The notes: generated from the letters alone by a model not told the origin. A stretch of 64,000 nucleotides of DNA from Syntrophaceae bacterium UBA2210 (GCA_002327865.1 DCUQ01000010.1:117020-181019), one strand, 5' to 3'; shown: positions 9,012 through 17,989, counted from the stretch's first letter. Numbers and translations are program-made.

Positions 9012-10331
9012 ATGACAAAGCAAAAAGTGATGAATCGCTGGTATGTCGTGATAGGCGCCGTTTTAATCCAGTTATGTCTCGGCGCTATTTATGCATGGTC
9101 TGTTTTTACACCCAAACTGACCGCTAAGGGTGGAATGTACGAGTTCAGTGCCACTCAGGCAGCCTGGATCTTTTCCATCGGCCTTTTAGTGTTTTCAATC
9201 GTCATGATCCTTTCCGGAAGGATGCTTGCGGTTACAGGGCCAAGGAAACTGGCTTCAATCGGAGGTATTGTCCTAGGCGCCGGTTATATCCTGGGTGGGC
9301 TGTTCGGAACGTCATTCTTTACTCAGTTACTTTTCATCGGAGTTATTGGTGGCGCAGGTATTGGACTCGCCTATGTTGTCCCAATTGCCGTAGGAGTAAA
9401 ATGGTTCCCCGACAAGAAAGGAATGGTTACAGGTCTTGCTGTAGCCGGGTTCGGTTTCGGGGCGACAATATGGGTTAAGTCGGCAGGTTCCTGGTTCGGT
9501 TTGATAAATAACCTGAATTTCTTCGGTCTCGGAGGCGTTCAGAGTGTCTTTCTCCTCTATGGAATCATTTTTCTTATCGCAGTTCTCCTTGGAAGTATCG
9601 TTATGATTGATCCCCCTAAGGGTTATGTCCCGGAAGGATGGACTCCCCCCCAGCCTGTATCGTCGGTCTCTGGATCAAAACCGGCCAGCGCGGCTTTGGG
9701 CATGACAAATTTTGAATCAGGCGAAATGATGAAAACCCCTCAGTTTTATATGACATGGGTTACATTCCTGTTTTCAGCAATCGCCGGGTTGATGGTAATC
9801 TATTGTATCAAGCTGTTCGGTATCGATTCTTTGAAAGCCTCGGGAATGACTGTTGAGGCCGCATCTGCCGCAGCCGGCACCGCCATGGCTCTGTATGCGA
9901 TTTTTAACGGACTCGGCCGTATTATCTGGGGAACGGTTTCTGATAAAATCGGGCGTAAGATATCTATTTTTCTCATGTGCCTCTTCCAGGGAATCATCAT
10001 GCTCCTATTTTACAAGATGGGAAGTGCGGTCGCTACACTGATTATCGGCTCCTGTATCATCGGCTTTAATTTCGGTGGCAATTTCGCCTTATTCCCGGCA
10101 ATCACGGCAGATTACTTTGGCAACAAAAACGTAGGCTTGAACTACGGCTTCATATTCGTGTCATATGGCATCGCCGGCGTCATAGGGCCCCAGATCGCCG
10201 GATATTTCAAGGATGCCGCCAAGGGCGGTGGTGATCCTTCCATATGGGTAACTCCTTTTATTATTGCGGGGGTTGTATGCCTGCTGGGGGCGGCTATTAC
10301 GCTATTGTCAAAACCACCTCAAAAAATATAA
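9012..10331 (+). CDS. OFA-family MFS transporter (oxalate/formate antiporter-like)
   Basis: A 439-residue, twelve-helix inner-membrane carrier of the oxalate/formate antiporter branch of the major facilitator superfamily. Typical features are RWYVVIGAVLIQLCLGAIYAW at the N-terminus, IGLAYVVPIAVGVKWFPDKK at the 2-3 and 4-5 region, and SDKIGRK in the second half. The central loop (about residues 205-235) is Ser/Pro-rich. GGAGG precedes ATG 9012 at good spacing. The gene is monocistronic between its own promoter and a terminator. Substrates across the family include oxalate, formate, lactate and other small acids. The FDH operon and acetate permease nearby make formate plausible but do not prove it. 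Confidence 0.87.
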   Translation: MTKQKVMNRWYVVIGAVLIQLCLGAIYAWSVFTPKLTAKGGMYEFSATQAAWIFSIGLLVFSIVMILSGRMLAVTGPRKLASIGGIVLGAGYILGGLFGTSFFTQLLFIGVIGGAGIGLAYVVPIAVGVKWFPDKKGMVTGLAVAGFGFGATIWVKSAGSWFGLINNLNFFGLGGVQSVFLLYGIIFLIAVLLGSIVMIDPPKGYVPEGWTPPQPVSSVSGSKPASAALGMTNFESGEMMKTPQFYMTWVTFLFSAIAGLMVIYCIKLFGIDSLKASGMTVEAASAAAGTAMALYAIFNGLGRIIWGTVSDKIGRKISIFLMCLFQGIIMLLFYKMGSAVATLIIGSCIIGFNFGGNFALFPAITADYFGNKNVGLNYGFIFVSYGIAGVIGPQIAGYFKDAAKGGGDPSIWVTPFIIAGVVCLLGAAITLLSKPPQKI

Positions 10332-10345
10332 GTATCAAGACAACA

Positions 10346-10380
10346 AAGAACGCCGGTAATCTATCCGGCGTTCTTGTCTT
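10346..10380. terminator. Bidirectional terminator between OFA carrier and 5'-nucleotidase
   Basis: AAGAACGCCGG at 10346-10356, an 8-base loop, and CCGGCGTTCTT at 10365-10375 followed by GTCTTTATTT. It lies between convergent genes and can serve both. Confidence 0.85.
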
Positions 10381-12338
10381 TATTTGAAGTAAAAGCGCCT
10401 ACCGGCTCTACGCCGGACAAAACCGATAATCAAAACAAGTATAAAAACAACAATCAAAATCACGCCGCAGGCAATCCATGTGACATACGTTCCGCGTCTC
10501 AACAAATCAAAAGGATTCCAGCTGGCTTCGATACGCTGCCTTCCAAGCTTACCCCCATATTTCTCCGGTACATCCGGCATCCCATCACCGGTACGATCGG
10601 GGAAACTCCCGAGATATTCCAGAACCGCCATATATTCCTTCAGTTCCTGAATACCCGGCGTCTGCCTGTCCGCATCGACACGAGCCTCCTTCAGGTCGGC
10701 AATGAAGTTTCCGTTCCGATCCTTCGGGACAATATTAAGAATATTCCAGGTAAAATCCCCCACAATTTTTAAAAATGCGGCATTGTATATATCGGTGGCG
10801 ACCCGTATGAGTCTCTTGTTCGATCCCGAATAATCGATAGGAGAATAGCCACTCTCTTCATCCCCCAGCCATATCTCCGTGACTCTGTCAAAGATCATCC
10901 TGTTGGGATTGTATGCAAATCTGACTCCGGAAACCTGCAGATAATAATCGCTCCCCTTTATAGGATAGATACTGGTCAGAATTTCAAGTGCTTTTTTAAC
11001 CTCGCACGGATAGATATAAAAGGATACGAGGGGATAACCCATGGAAGATTCTTCATCGAAACCTACTCCCAGGGGAACAGCGCGAAAGGCATCACACACC
11101 GCGATATCACCCGTACTGCCGTTCACGATATCATCGCGGATAACCCCGTTGCTGGCCACTCCGATGCCGGCCCGCTCAGCAGGATCACCGGAACCGGAAT
11201 CATGTTCGTTAACGTACCAGCGGATGGAATCGGCAATAAGATTCCCCAAGTTGCATTCATCCTCGATAATTTTAAGATCAAAACCGGTATGAGCAATTAT
11301 CTTGCGAAACGCCAGCCCTTTCCCGGCCAGTATCTCTGTATTAATTCGGGATTCAAAATCATCGATCATTGCCGTAATCCGGGTGTCGCCTGTTATGGAA
11401 TCATCAATATCGATACGTCGATAATTTTCCAAACATACCCCTTCGTTCGACCACGTAATATCCATAACGCCCAGTTGTTTACCGTAACACCAGCTTTGAA
11501 CGATTATGGTATCACCTGCCTTCCGGACATCGGTTTTCGTATGCGTATGGCCGCTGATGATAATATCGATACCGTCAACCGCTTTTGCCAGGATCTCGTC
11601 TTCGGATTCTTTCGCATCATCTGAGAGTCCACTGTGCGACAGACAGATTACGATATCCGCCTTTTCTTCTTCACGCAGTTTCTTGACCATCCTTTTGGCC
11701 GTGGTAACCGGGGCTTCGAACCGTACAGGAGCAGCAAACGGCGATACGCCGGCTGCGTCTTTTCCCATGAGTCCGAAAAACCCTATCCGGGCACCTTCTT
11801 TTTCCATTATCATGTATGAAGTCACAAGCCCTTCGGCAAAGACCTTTTCGAGTTCATCATCCACGCTGCTTTCGGCACTGAACACCGCGTTAGAGAAAAC
11901 GACGGCAGGCAGACCCCCTTGTCGGTGAGCAGCCAGAAGAATACGGGCCAGCCCCACCGGTTTCAGATCAAACTCGTGGTTTCCGAGGGTAACCACGTCA
12001 TACCCCATTTCTTTCATCAACCTGAGTTCGAAGGACTCTTCCCGGCTCAACATGTGAAAGAGCGAACCCATGAGAAAATCACCGGCATCCACAACCAGCA
12101 CGGGATTCGCCCGTTCCTGTTTTATACGCCGTATAACCGTCGCTATCCGGGCCCATCCTCCGACGGTTGTGTCATTGCCGGTTTCCAGAGGGGTGTAGTC
12201 GATATTGGGTGAAAATCCCAGAAGATGAGAATGGAGATCGTTCGAGTGAACTATGGTTATCGCCTTCCCGGCGGCGTTAAGCGGGCAGGCGATCGGCAGC
12301 AGAAACAGTATCAGACAAAAACAGCATATAAACCTCAT
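10380..12338 (-). CDS. Membrane-anchored 5'-nucleotidase / cyclic phosphodiesterase family protein
   Basis: A 652-residue secreted nucleotide hydrolase. The chosen start (ATG 12338) gives a clean signal peptide (MRFICCFCLILFLLPIAC...). It is followed by the metallophosphatase domain with HSNDLHSH, DAGDFLMGS, GNHEFD and SGHTHTKTD metal-binding motifs (residues about 30-260). Next comes the 5'-nucleotidase C-terminal substrate domain (about 320-560, including LGNLIADS). A single hydrophobic helix and a basic tail close the protein, so it is probably anchored to the inner membrane facing the periplasm. A TTG start at 12407 would add 23 residues before the signal and is unlikely. It would salvage nucleotides or phosphate. 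The C-terminal anchor is the unusual part for this family. Confidence 0.88.
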   Translation of the reverse strand: MRFICCFCLILFLLPIACPLNAAGKAITIVHSNDLHSHLLGFSPNIDYTPLETGNDTTVGGWARIATVIRRIKQERANPVLVVDAGDFLMGSLFHMLSREESFELRLMKEMGYDVVTLGNHEFDLKPVGLARILLAAHRQGGLPAVVFSNAVFSAESSVDDELEKVFAEGLVTSYMIMEKEGARIGFFGLMGKDAAGVSPFAAPVRFEAPVTTAKRMVKKLREEEKADIVICLSHSGLSDDAKESEDEILAKAVDGIDIIISGHTHTKTDVRKAGDTIIVQSWCYGKQLGVMDITWSNEGVCLENYRRIDIDDSITGDTRITAMIDDFESRINTEILAGKGLAFRKIIAHTGFDLKIIEDECNLGNLIADSIRWYVNEHDSGSGDPAERAGIGVASNGVIRDDIVNGSTGDIAVCDAFRAVPLGVGFDEESSMGYPLVSFYIYPCEVKKALEILTSIYPIKGSDYYLQVSGVRFAYNPNRMIFDRVTEIWLGDEESGYSPIDYSGSNKRLIRVATDIYNAAFLKIVGDFTWNILNIVPKDRNGNFIADLKEARVDADRQTPGIQELKEYMAVLEYLGSFPDRTGDGMPDVPEKYGGKLGRQRIEASWNPFDLLRRGTYVTWIACGVILIVVFILVLIIGFVRRRAGRRFYFK

Positions 12339-12356
12339 AACACACTTTCCGTAATT

Positions 12357-12411
12357 CGAGGGGCCCAGGGTCCCTCGACCCCTTGAATCCTTGAACCCTT
12401 TTTTCAAGGCT
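12357..12411. repeat. Short direct and inverted repeats between two genes
   Basis: CCTTGAA occurs at 12381-12387 and 12389-12395, with its complement TTCAAGG at 12403-12409. An imperfect GC-rich palindrome (CGAGGGGCCC / GGGTCCCTCG) covers 12357-12377. This lies just after the acetyltransferase stop and before the nucleotidase start on the minus strand. It could fold as an intercistronic hairpin. No T-tract makes it a standard terminator. Confidence 0.4.
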
Positions 12412-12871
12412 CTATAATCATCGCGACTTCATCACAGAAATCGGGATACTTCGGACAGTTGAGGCAATCGGACCATATTTTTTCAGGAAGGTTTCCCTTA
12501 TCAATCACAACAAATCCGAGTTTCTTGAAAAACTCCGTCTGATAGGTAAGCGTGAATATTCTGAGCAGATCGAGCGTTATGGCCTCGGAGATACACGCCT
12601 CAACCAGATTCCTGCCGATGCCCGATCTTCTGTGATCTTCACTTACATACAATGAGCGGATTTCCGCCAGATTTTCCCAGAAAATATGCATGGCGCAAAT
12701 ACCGATGATGGATCCCTCATCGTCCAGATAAACGAAAAAATCCCTTAAACTGCCGTACAGCGCCATAAGTGTCCGCGGAAGCATTTCATTCCTGTTAGAG
12801 GAAAGATTGATCATCCGGTGAATCACAGGTACATCGCTCACTTTTGCTTTTCTCAACATCTTCCGCACCAT
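12404..12871 (-). CDS. GNAT N-acetyltransferase, short ArgA-like type
   Basis: A 155-residue acetyl-CoA-dependent acetyltransferase. The acetyl-CoA loop RRSGIGRNLVEA (preceded by EIRSLYVSEDH) is canonical GNAT motif A. The C-terminal stretch SDCLNCPKYPDFCDEVAM is typical of the short N-acetylglutamate-synthase-like proteins found where a classical ArgA is absent. It may supply N-acetylglutamate for arginine synthesis (argC lies at 47 kb), but many GNATs have other substrates. Its start overlaps the 3' end region of recN by design of the operon. ATG 12871 follows the recN stop region; ATG 12859 is an alternative that gives MLRKAKVSDV. It is co-transcribed with nadK and recN. Confidence 0.72.
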   Translation of the reverse strand: MVRKMLRKAKVSDVPVIHRMINLSSNRNEMLPRTLMALYGSLRDFFVYLDDEGSIIGICAMHIFWENLAEIRSLYVSEDHRRSGIGRNLVEACISEAITLDLLRIFTLTYQTEFFKKLGFVVIDKGNLPEKIWSDCLNCPKYPDFCDEVAMIIEP

Positions 12872-12873
12872 CC

Positions 12874-14556
12874 CTATTCTCTGCACATCTTCAGCATTTC
12901 AGACGCGTGTTCCCTGGTTTTTTCCGTAACCTCGACACCACCCAGCATCCGGGTAATCTCGTCGAGACGTTGTTTTTCCGAAAGCAGGCCGACATCGGTG
13001 TTTGTCCTGTTATCGTACACCTCCTTCGAAACAAGGAAGTGCGCATCTCCGAAACACGCTATCTGAGGAAGGTGGGTTATGCATATGACCTGATGGTGCT
13101 TTGACACATCTCTCAGCTTCTTTCCCACAACCTCCGCCACGGCCCCGCCTATGCCGCTGTCTACTTCGTCGAACACAACCGTTCCGACCGCTCCGCTACC
13201 TGCAAGCACTTTTTTCATGGCAAGTACTATTCTCGACAATTCTCCTCCCGAGGCAATACGATTCAACGGCAACAATGCTTCCCCGACATTGGTCGACAGG
13301 TAGAATTCCACTTCATCCATACCGTTAACGTCAAGAAAAGAAAGTGCTTCCGCTCCGGAGTGATCCTCAAACCTGACTTCGAATACCGTATCGGCCATTC
13401 TCATCGAATGGATCTCATCCTCCACGGCCTTTTTCAGAACATTCGAAACTCCCTTCCGCTTCCCGGATAATTCCCCGGCTTTTTCAAGGAGCAGTTTCTC
13501 TGTCTGTTCGATTTCCTCCGAAACACGGGTAATCTCTTCACCAAGATAGGCCATTGCTTTCAGTTCCGATTCTATTTCTTCCTTTCTGTGCAGAATGGCC
13601 TCTATTGCCTCTCCATACTTGCGTTTCAGCTTGCCCAGATACGCAAGCCTGTTCTCGATATCCTCCAGCCGTGCCGGATCAAATGTTATATTCTTTACAT
13701 AATCTCTCAGCACAAAAGCTATCTCTTCGAGGGTGAAAAAAGCCGATTCCATATCTTCTTCTGAAATCTTCAGCCCCGGATCTATGTTTTTTATCTCCTT
13801 TATGATGCTTACAATACCGTCCAGCCTTTCCAGTACGGAACCCTCTCCCGCATAAAGAGCATCATGGGCTCTGCCTGCATACTCATCAAGTTTCTTGGCG
13901 TTGACGAGAATTCTTTTTTCATCGTGCAGCGACACATCCTCACCGGCCTCCAGCTTGCTTTTTTCAAGTTCATCCAGCTGGAATCTCAGCAGTTCTTCCC
14001 GCTCGCGTTTTTCATTATTTTTCTTTTCCATTTCATCGCGTTTACGCTTCGACGCCTGCCATTCACCGTAGAGACCGGAGAATTCATTCCTAAGAGATAT
14101 AAGTCCCCCAAACTTGTCCAAAATATCGATATGATTGTCGGCATCCAGAAGGACCTGGTGTTCCCGCTGACCGCAGATATTGACTAGAGATTCGCCGAAC
14201 GACGAAAGCATCCCAAGCGTCGCCATATTCCCGTTTATATAAATTTTGTTTTTTCCATTCCTGGAAACAACCCTTTTAAGCACCAGTTCATCATGCTCAC
14301 CCATACCCGCTTCTTTCAGCTTTTTCCGTGTATCCTCATTTTCGCTCAGGTCGAAGAGTGCCTCAACCACAGCAGAATCCTCGGAAAAACGAATAGCGTC
14401 GCTCGATGCTCTGTCACCGAGAAGAAGGCTCACCGCCCCCATAATGATGGACTTTCCGGCACCTGTTTCACCGGAGATCACGTTCAATCCCCTGGTGAAG
14501 GTCACATGCAGTTCATCGATGATGGCAAAATTTTTTATGCTCAGTTCCGTCAGCAT
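12874..14556 (-). CDS. recN: DNA repair protein RecN
   Basis: A 560-residue SMC-like ATPase of recombinational repair. The N-terminal half-ATPase begins MLTELSIKNFAIIDEL and has Walker A GETGAGKS (about residue 33). A coiled-coil middle rich in Glu and Lys covers about residues 150-400. The C-terminal half carries LSRIVLAMK and the Walker B region VVFDEVDSGIGG. The start at 14556 lies 4 bases after the nadK stop and gives the standard RecN N-terminus; longer frames would add 19 unrelated residues. Length and domain order match the family. The adjacency nadK-recN is common in bacteria. Confidence 0.96.
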   Translation of the reverse strand: MLTELSIKNFAIIDELHVTFTRGLNVISGETGAGKSIIMGAVSLLLGDRASSDAIRFSEDSAVVEALFDLSENEDTRKKLKEAGMGEHDELVLKRVVSRNGKNKIYINGNMATLGMLSSFGESLVNICGQREHQVLLDADNHIDILDKFGGLISLRNEFSGLYGEWQASKRKRDEMEKKNNEKREREELLRFQLDELEKSKLEAGEDVSLHDEKRILVNAKKLDEYAGRAHDALYAGEGSVLERLDGIVSIIKEIKNIDPGLKISEEDMESAFFTLEEIAFVLRDYVKNITFDPARLEDIENRLAYLGKLKRKYGEAIEAILHRKEEIESELKAMAYLGEEITRVSEEIEQTEKLLLEKAGELSGKRKGVSNVLKKAVEDEIHSMRMADTVFEVRFEDHSGAEALSFLDVNGMDEVEFYLSTNVGEALLPLNRIASGGELSRIVLAMKKVLAGSGAVGTVVFDEVDSGIGGAVAEVVGKKLRDVSKHHQVICITHLPQIACFGDAHFLVSKEVYDNRTNTDVGLLSEKQRLDEITRMLGGVEVTEKTREHASEMLKMCRE

Positions 14557-14560
14557 TTTA

Positions 14561-15406
14561 TCAGGGCAATTCACCCCATCCCAGCTTGGTCCGCAGGATC
14601 TCCAGATAATCACGGTGAGGAGATTCTACAAGATTTATGTGATTTTTTGATTTCCGTATGCCGACCCTGTCACCCGATTTCAATACAAAAAGATCCTGCC
14701 CGTCGAGTGTCACGAATGCTTCACCTTTTTTTGTCCATACAATTACTTCTATGACCGAATCCGGTGGCAGTACAATGGGTCTCTTTGTCAGGGTGTGAGG
14801 ACAGATGGGATTAATGATAATAGAATCGAGTTCCGGCAGGATAATAGGACCGCCCGAAGAGAGTGAATACGCGGTGGACCCCGTAGGTGTGGATACGATG
14901 AGGCCATCAGCCTTGAAGGTACTCAAATACTTGCCGTCGACAAAGGTTTCCAGATTGACCATTCTGGAGAGGTTTCCCCTGTTGATAACAACATCATTGA
15001 GCACCGGATACTCTGCGCCTTCGACGGAAACACTCAGCATCATTCTCCGCGAGATTCCACATTCTCCCTTAAGAATCATTTCCATGGTGCCCAGCATCTC
15101 GTTCAGATTTACCACCGTCATAAAACCAAACTCTCCCAGATTAATACCCAGGACAGGCACATCAGATCCCATAACAATGTGTGCCGCCATGAGAAGCGTT
15201 CCATCCCCGCCGAAAACGACTATCATATCAACCGCCGATGCCAGATCGTTACGCGAAACTCCCGGCACATTCAATTTCCCGGCTATCTCTTCCTCGAAAA
15301 AAACATCCAGACCTCTATCGGAGAGCCATCTCCCAAGCCGCAATGAATACTCGGCAGCCTTCTCTTTATCGCTGTTTGCAACAATTCCCACTCTCTTTAT
15401 GTTCAT
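14561..15406 (-). CDS. nadK: NAD kinase
   Basis: A 281-residue ATP-dependent kinase making NADP from NAD. Diagnostic motifs are VVFGGDGTLLMAA (GGDG nucleotide-binding site, about residue 67), GINLGEFGFMT, and DGLIVSTPTGSTAYSLSSGG. The start ATG 15406 is preferred because GGAG sits 6 bases upstream and the product begins MNIKRVGIVANS, as usual for the family. A GTG at 15439 would add 11 residues. It is the first gene of the nadK-recN-GNAT-nucleotidase run and is divergent from the rdgC-like gene. Confidence 0.96.
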   Translation of the reverse strand: MNIKRVGIVANSDKEKAAEYSLRLGRWLSDRGLDVFFEEEIAGKLNVPGVSRNDLASAVDMIVVFGGDGTLLMAAHIVMGSDVPVLGINLGEFGFMTVVNLNEMLGTMEMILKGECGISRRMMLSVSVEGAEYPVLNDVVINRGNLSRMVNLETFVDGKYLSTFKADGLIVSTPTGSTAYSLSSGGPIILPELDSIIINPICPHTLTKRPIVLPPDSVIEVIVWTKKGEAFVTLDGQDLFVLKSGDRVGIRKSKNHINLVESPHRDYLEILRTKLGWGELP

Positions 15407-15493
15407 AAACATCTCCGGATTCTGCCTTATATCGAACACTGATTTAACTGCAATTGACTATCATAAAAAATATAATGTGTCTATCGTAAAGGC

Positions 15494-15522
15494 TTGACAC
15501 CGGCTCTCGGACTGGGTTAGTG
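15494..15522 (+). promoter_or_regulatory. Possible promoter of the rdgC-like gene
   Basis: TTGACA at 15494-15499 with TTAGTG at 15517-15522 after 17 bases. The -35 is perfect and the -10 weak. It lies about 47 bases upstream of the start codon. Confidence 0.4.
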
Positions 15523-15568
15523 TCCTCGCCTGACAAACGAGTATATAACGAAACAGAGGCAACATACC

Positions 15569-16615
15569 ATGGGATTATCAAAAGGGACTATGACTTTTAC
15601 AAGGTATAACGTTGAGGGTCCGTTGCCGGATAAATTTCCGGATTTCGTAGACAGGCAGATAAAGTTGTTCGCCTTCAGGGAATCGTCTTACGGTGGCGAA
15701 GAAAAATCCCTGGGCTGGACCGGTTTCGACAATGTACTGGATACCGATTTCGAATACGCGAATTATTCGATAGCCGATTATATCGTTTATTCCCTCCGTA
15801 TAGACCGCCGGACAGTGCCTCCAGCTTTGTTGAAGCTTAACGTCCTTAAAGCGGAAAAAGGGTTCCTGGCGGAAAAGGGATTGAAAAAACTCTATAAAGG
15901 CCAGCGGGAAGATATCAGAGAAACTGTAAGATCGGGACTGCTAAACAGAACACAACCCGTTCCTTCATTTTACGAGATTTGCTGGTCGGTTTCGGGGAAA
16001 TGGCTACTTTTCGGTTCGCTCTCGGAGAAAGTGAACGATGAGTTCAAGGATTTATTCAAGAGATCGTTCAACCTGTCTCTCTCACATTTCGTACCGTGGG
16101 ACACAGAGTCGGTGACAGGTAATATCCCGCTTCCGGGGAGAGAGTTCCTGACATGGCTCTGGTTTAAAAGCGAGGAACGGGGTGGCAGCATCATGCTTCC
16201 TGGGAAGGGCGACGTAGAGGTTATATTCCTGCAGAAGATGGTACTGGAATCGGGCGAAGGCGAGTATGCCGAGACGGTCGCCTGCAGGGGAATTCATGCA
16301 GATCTCGACGAGGGGAAATCGGCACTGCGCAAGGGTAAGAAAGTAACGGAAGCACGGATACGTCTCGGAGTGGGAAACGATCAGTCCGAATTCACCTTCA
16401 AGGCAGATACGTTTTCCTTTCAGTCTCTGAAACTGCCAGTACCAACGGATGACGAGGAAGAGAACCGTGACGGAAGAATTCTCGAGAGAATCTACCTTCT
16501 GGAGGTCTTAACGCAGACAATGGAACAACTCTTCATGCTATTTCTTGTAAAACGCCTTTCCGGGCAATGGGTATCCGAAGAACTGCCCCATATGAAAAAA
16601 TGGCTGGCCGATTGA
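15569..16615 (+). CDS. rdgC: RdgC-like recombination-associated protein, delta-proteobacterial type
   Basis: A 348-residue cytosolic protein. The pattern LGWTGFDNVLDTDFEY, then VYSLRIDRRTVPPALLK, and later GREFLTWLWFKSEERGG resembles the RdgC proteins I know from Geobacter-like bacteria. E. coli RdgC shares the early W-containing turn, the VIxARxxEKxLPxxVI-like strand and the overall order of segments. RdgC forms a ring around DNA and restrains RecA. The acidic stretch DDEEEN near residue 291 precedes the final helices. The ATG 15569 has only a weak purine-rich upstream element. The gene stands alone between its promoter and a hairpin-rich spacer. The call rests on remembered motif patterns, so moderate confidence. 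Confidence 0.7.
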   Translation: MGLSKGTMTFTRYNVEGPLPDKFPDFVDRQIKLFAFRESSYGGEEKSLGWTGFDNVLDTDFEYANYSIADYIVYSLRIDRRTVPPALLKLNVLKAEKGFLAEKGLKKLYKGQREDIRETVRSGLLNRTQPVPSFYEICWSVSGKWLLFGSLSEKVNDEFKDLFKRSFNLSLSHFVPWDTESVTGNIPLPGREFLTWLWFKSEERGGSIMLPGKGDVEVIFLQKMVLESGEGEYAETVACRGIHADLDEGKSALRKGKKVTEARIRLGVGNDQSEFTFKADTFSFQSLKLPVPTDDEEENRDGRILERIYLLEVLTQTMEQLFMLFLVKRLSGQWVSEELPHMKKWLAD

Positions 16616-16650
16616 TACGAGAGACCCGACCGTATCTATCTAATTGAATC

Positions 16651-16672
16651 TCCCCGCAACAAGTTGCGGGGA
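16651..16672. terminator. Perfect hairpin after the rdgC-like gene
   Basis: CCCCGCAAC at 16652-16660, loop AA, GTTGCGGGG at 16663-16671. There is no T-tract directly after it, so it may be part of a repeat rather than a true terminator. Confidence 0.55.
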
Positions 16673-16750
16673 ATCTCCGACTGTTAAGGAATTTTTCATT
16701 TTTTATTCGCTCGCTAACCCTGCCGCAAGCAGCGGGGAATGCGCTCGCTG
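16651..16750. repeat. REP-like palindromic intergenic element
   Basis: Two hairpins share the 3' tail GCGGGGAAT (16666-16674 and 16732-16740). The second, imperfect hairpin (16718-16737) is bracketed by the direct repeat CGCTCGCT (16708-16715 and 16742-16749). This layout resembles repetitive extragenic palindromes. Only one copy is in the window, so dispersal is inference. Confidence 0.5.
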
Positions 16751-16925
16751 TTCAGTTCAAGCATCGCGTCGTCCGTCACGGTTTTTTCAGGAAGCGACAA
16801 GCCGGGACACTGCTCTGAGAAACAGACTAAATCCCCAACCCTCCACCGCCGGAATCGCATGGCAAAAAGTAAACTTACGGCCCAAAATTTCGCAGTAAAA
16901 TTATACTGCCTTTTTCACTCTACAC

Positions 16926-16954
16926 TTGACGTTTTCACTGATTGAAGATATAGC
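16926..16954 (+). promoter_or_regulatory. Promoter of the SHOCT lipoprotein gene
   Basis: TTGACG at 16926-16931, 17 bases, TATAGC at 16949-16954, about 57 bases before the ATG. Confidence 0.6.
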
Positions 16955-17011
16955 AACCAGATATATGTGAAAAACCAGTCTGGACAGTACGCGATAAAGG
17001 GGTGAGGGATT

Positions 17012-17989
17012 ATGAAGAAAGCATTGTACGGCATTACCGCGATAATGATTGTTTTCATCTTCGGGTGTGCGGCGGAGATGGACAGCATAAAGGCGGAGAT
17101 CGATCAACTGCAGACAAAACGAGAGTTCCGGGACAATATATTCTACTCTTCATCCCCCCCCGTAAAGTTGAAGCTGCCCCCCGAGTTCGTATTCCGTGGA
17201 GAGACCCGCGAAAAGCGTGATAGCGACCGGTTGAGGACACACTCATCAGACCCGATGGAATATATTTTTGAAAGCGCATCATATCTGTTCGAACAGACAG
17301 GAGACGACGGTGTTTTCAAGCGGGGAGTACTTATACGGATCTATCGCGTTATGGGGAATCCCGAGCAGGAAGTTCCCGACATGTTTTCTCGTGTATGGAA
17401 ACCCATCGAAACGGGCTCCATGAAGATTCTGAAAGATGACTACACGTACCGGGTCCTCACATGTCCGCATATACTGCTGCCACGGGAAAGAGAGATCCCC
17501 TCAACCCACGGAAAATCCGAATGTTTCCTGGCAAAGGGACTCGAGCGGGCAGCCGGCTTCGGTAACAAATCGCGCGTGCAGATCATCTATTTCGAACCGC
17601 TCCCGCAGGGCACGCAATGCGATGCCTGGAAAAATGTGAATGATCTCTCGCCGGAGCAGAAAACTATTCTGGCAGGGTTTATCGACAGGAGTTACCAGGG
17701 AATACGATTCATGAAGAGTGATTCCGTCCTCGACACTACTTCCCGCTACGTGGACAAGGTGGATATGGACGGCGGTGACGCCACAACCCGGTATACGTCA
17801 CCTCAAAAACCGGCCGAAACCCCGTCTGAACCCGCCGTAACCCAGGAACCAACACCCGCAGTACCTGAAGCGGGTACGGAAATGACGGTCGAAACGCGGC
17901 TCGAAATGTTGAAAAAGCTTCTCGACAAGGGGCTGATTACACCTGAGGATTACGAAAAGAAAAAAGTACAGATACTGGAAGACCTGTAA
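17012..17989 (+). CDS. Lipoprotein with C-terminal SHOCT domain
   Basis: A 325-residue predicted lipoprotein of unknown function. The signal peptide ends in the lipobox FGCA, so Cys19 should be lipidated. The central 200 residues form a compact, Trp/Tyr-containing domain that I do not recognise; it holds Cys in TCPHILL, SECFLAK and TQCDAWK, which could pair in the periplasm. A Pro/Glu/Thr-rich linker (about residues 260-290) leads to a terminal SHOCT module (LEMLKKLLDKGLITPEDYEKKK), a short helical oligomerisation or regulatory domain. GGGGTGAGGG precedes ATG 17012. It has its own promoter. The porin gene follows after 254 bases and also has its own promoter. Confidence 0.7.
   Translation: MKKALYGITAIMIVFIFGCAAEMDSIKAEIDQLQTKREFRDNIFYSSSPPVKLKLPPEFVFRGETREKRDSDRLRTHSSDPMEYIFESASYLFEQTGDDGVFKRGVLIRIYRVMGNPEQEVPDMFSRVWKPIETGSMKILKDDYTYRVLTCPHILLPREREIPSTHGKSECFLAKGLERAAGFGNKSRVQIIYFEPLPQGTQCDAWKNVNDLSPEQKTILAGFIDRSYQGIRFMKSDSVLDTTSRYVDKVDMDGGDATTRYTSPQKPAETPSEPAVTQEPTPAVPEAGTEMTVETRLEMLKKLLDKGLITPEDYEKKKVQILEDL

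Larger units (their letters stand above)
16616..17011 (+). other. Hairpin-rich intergenic region
   Basis: About 400 bases without a gene. The first half holds two GC-rich hairpins of a probable dispersed repeat (see separate entries). The second half has a small stem GCAGTA/TACTGC at 16892-16909 followed by CTTTTTC, then the promoter of the lipoprotein gene. Open frames here are short and GC-biased and look non-coding. Confidence 0.6.
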
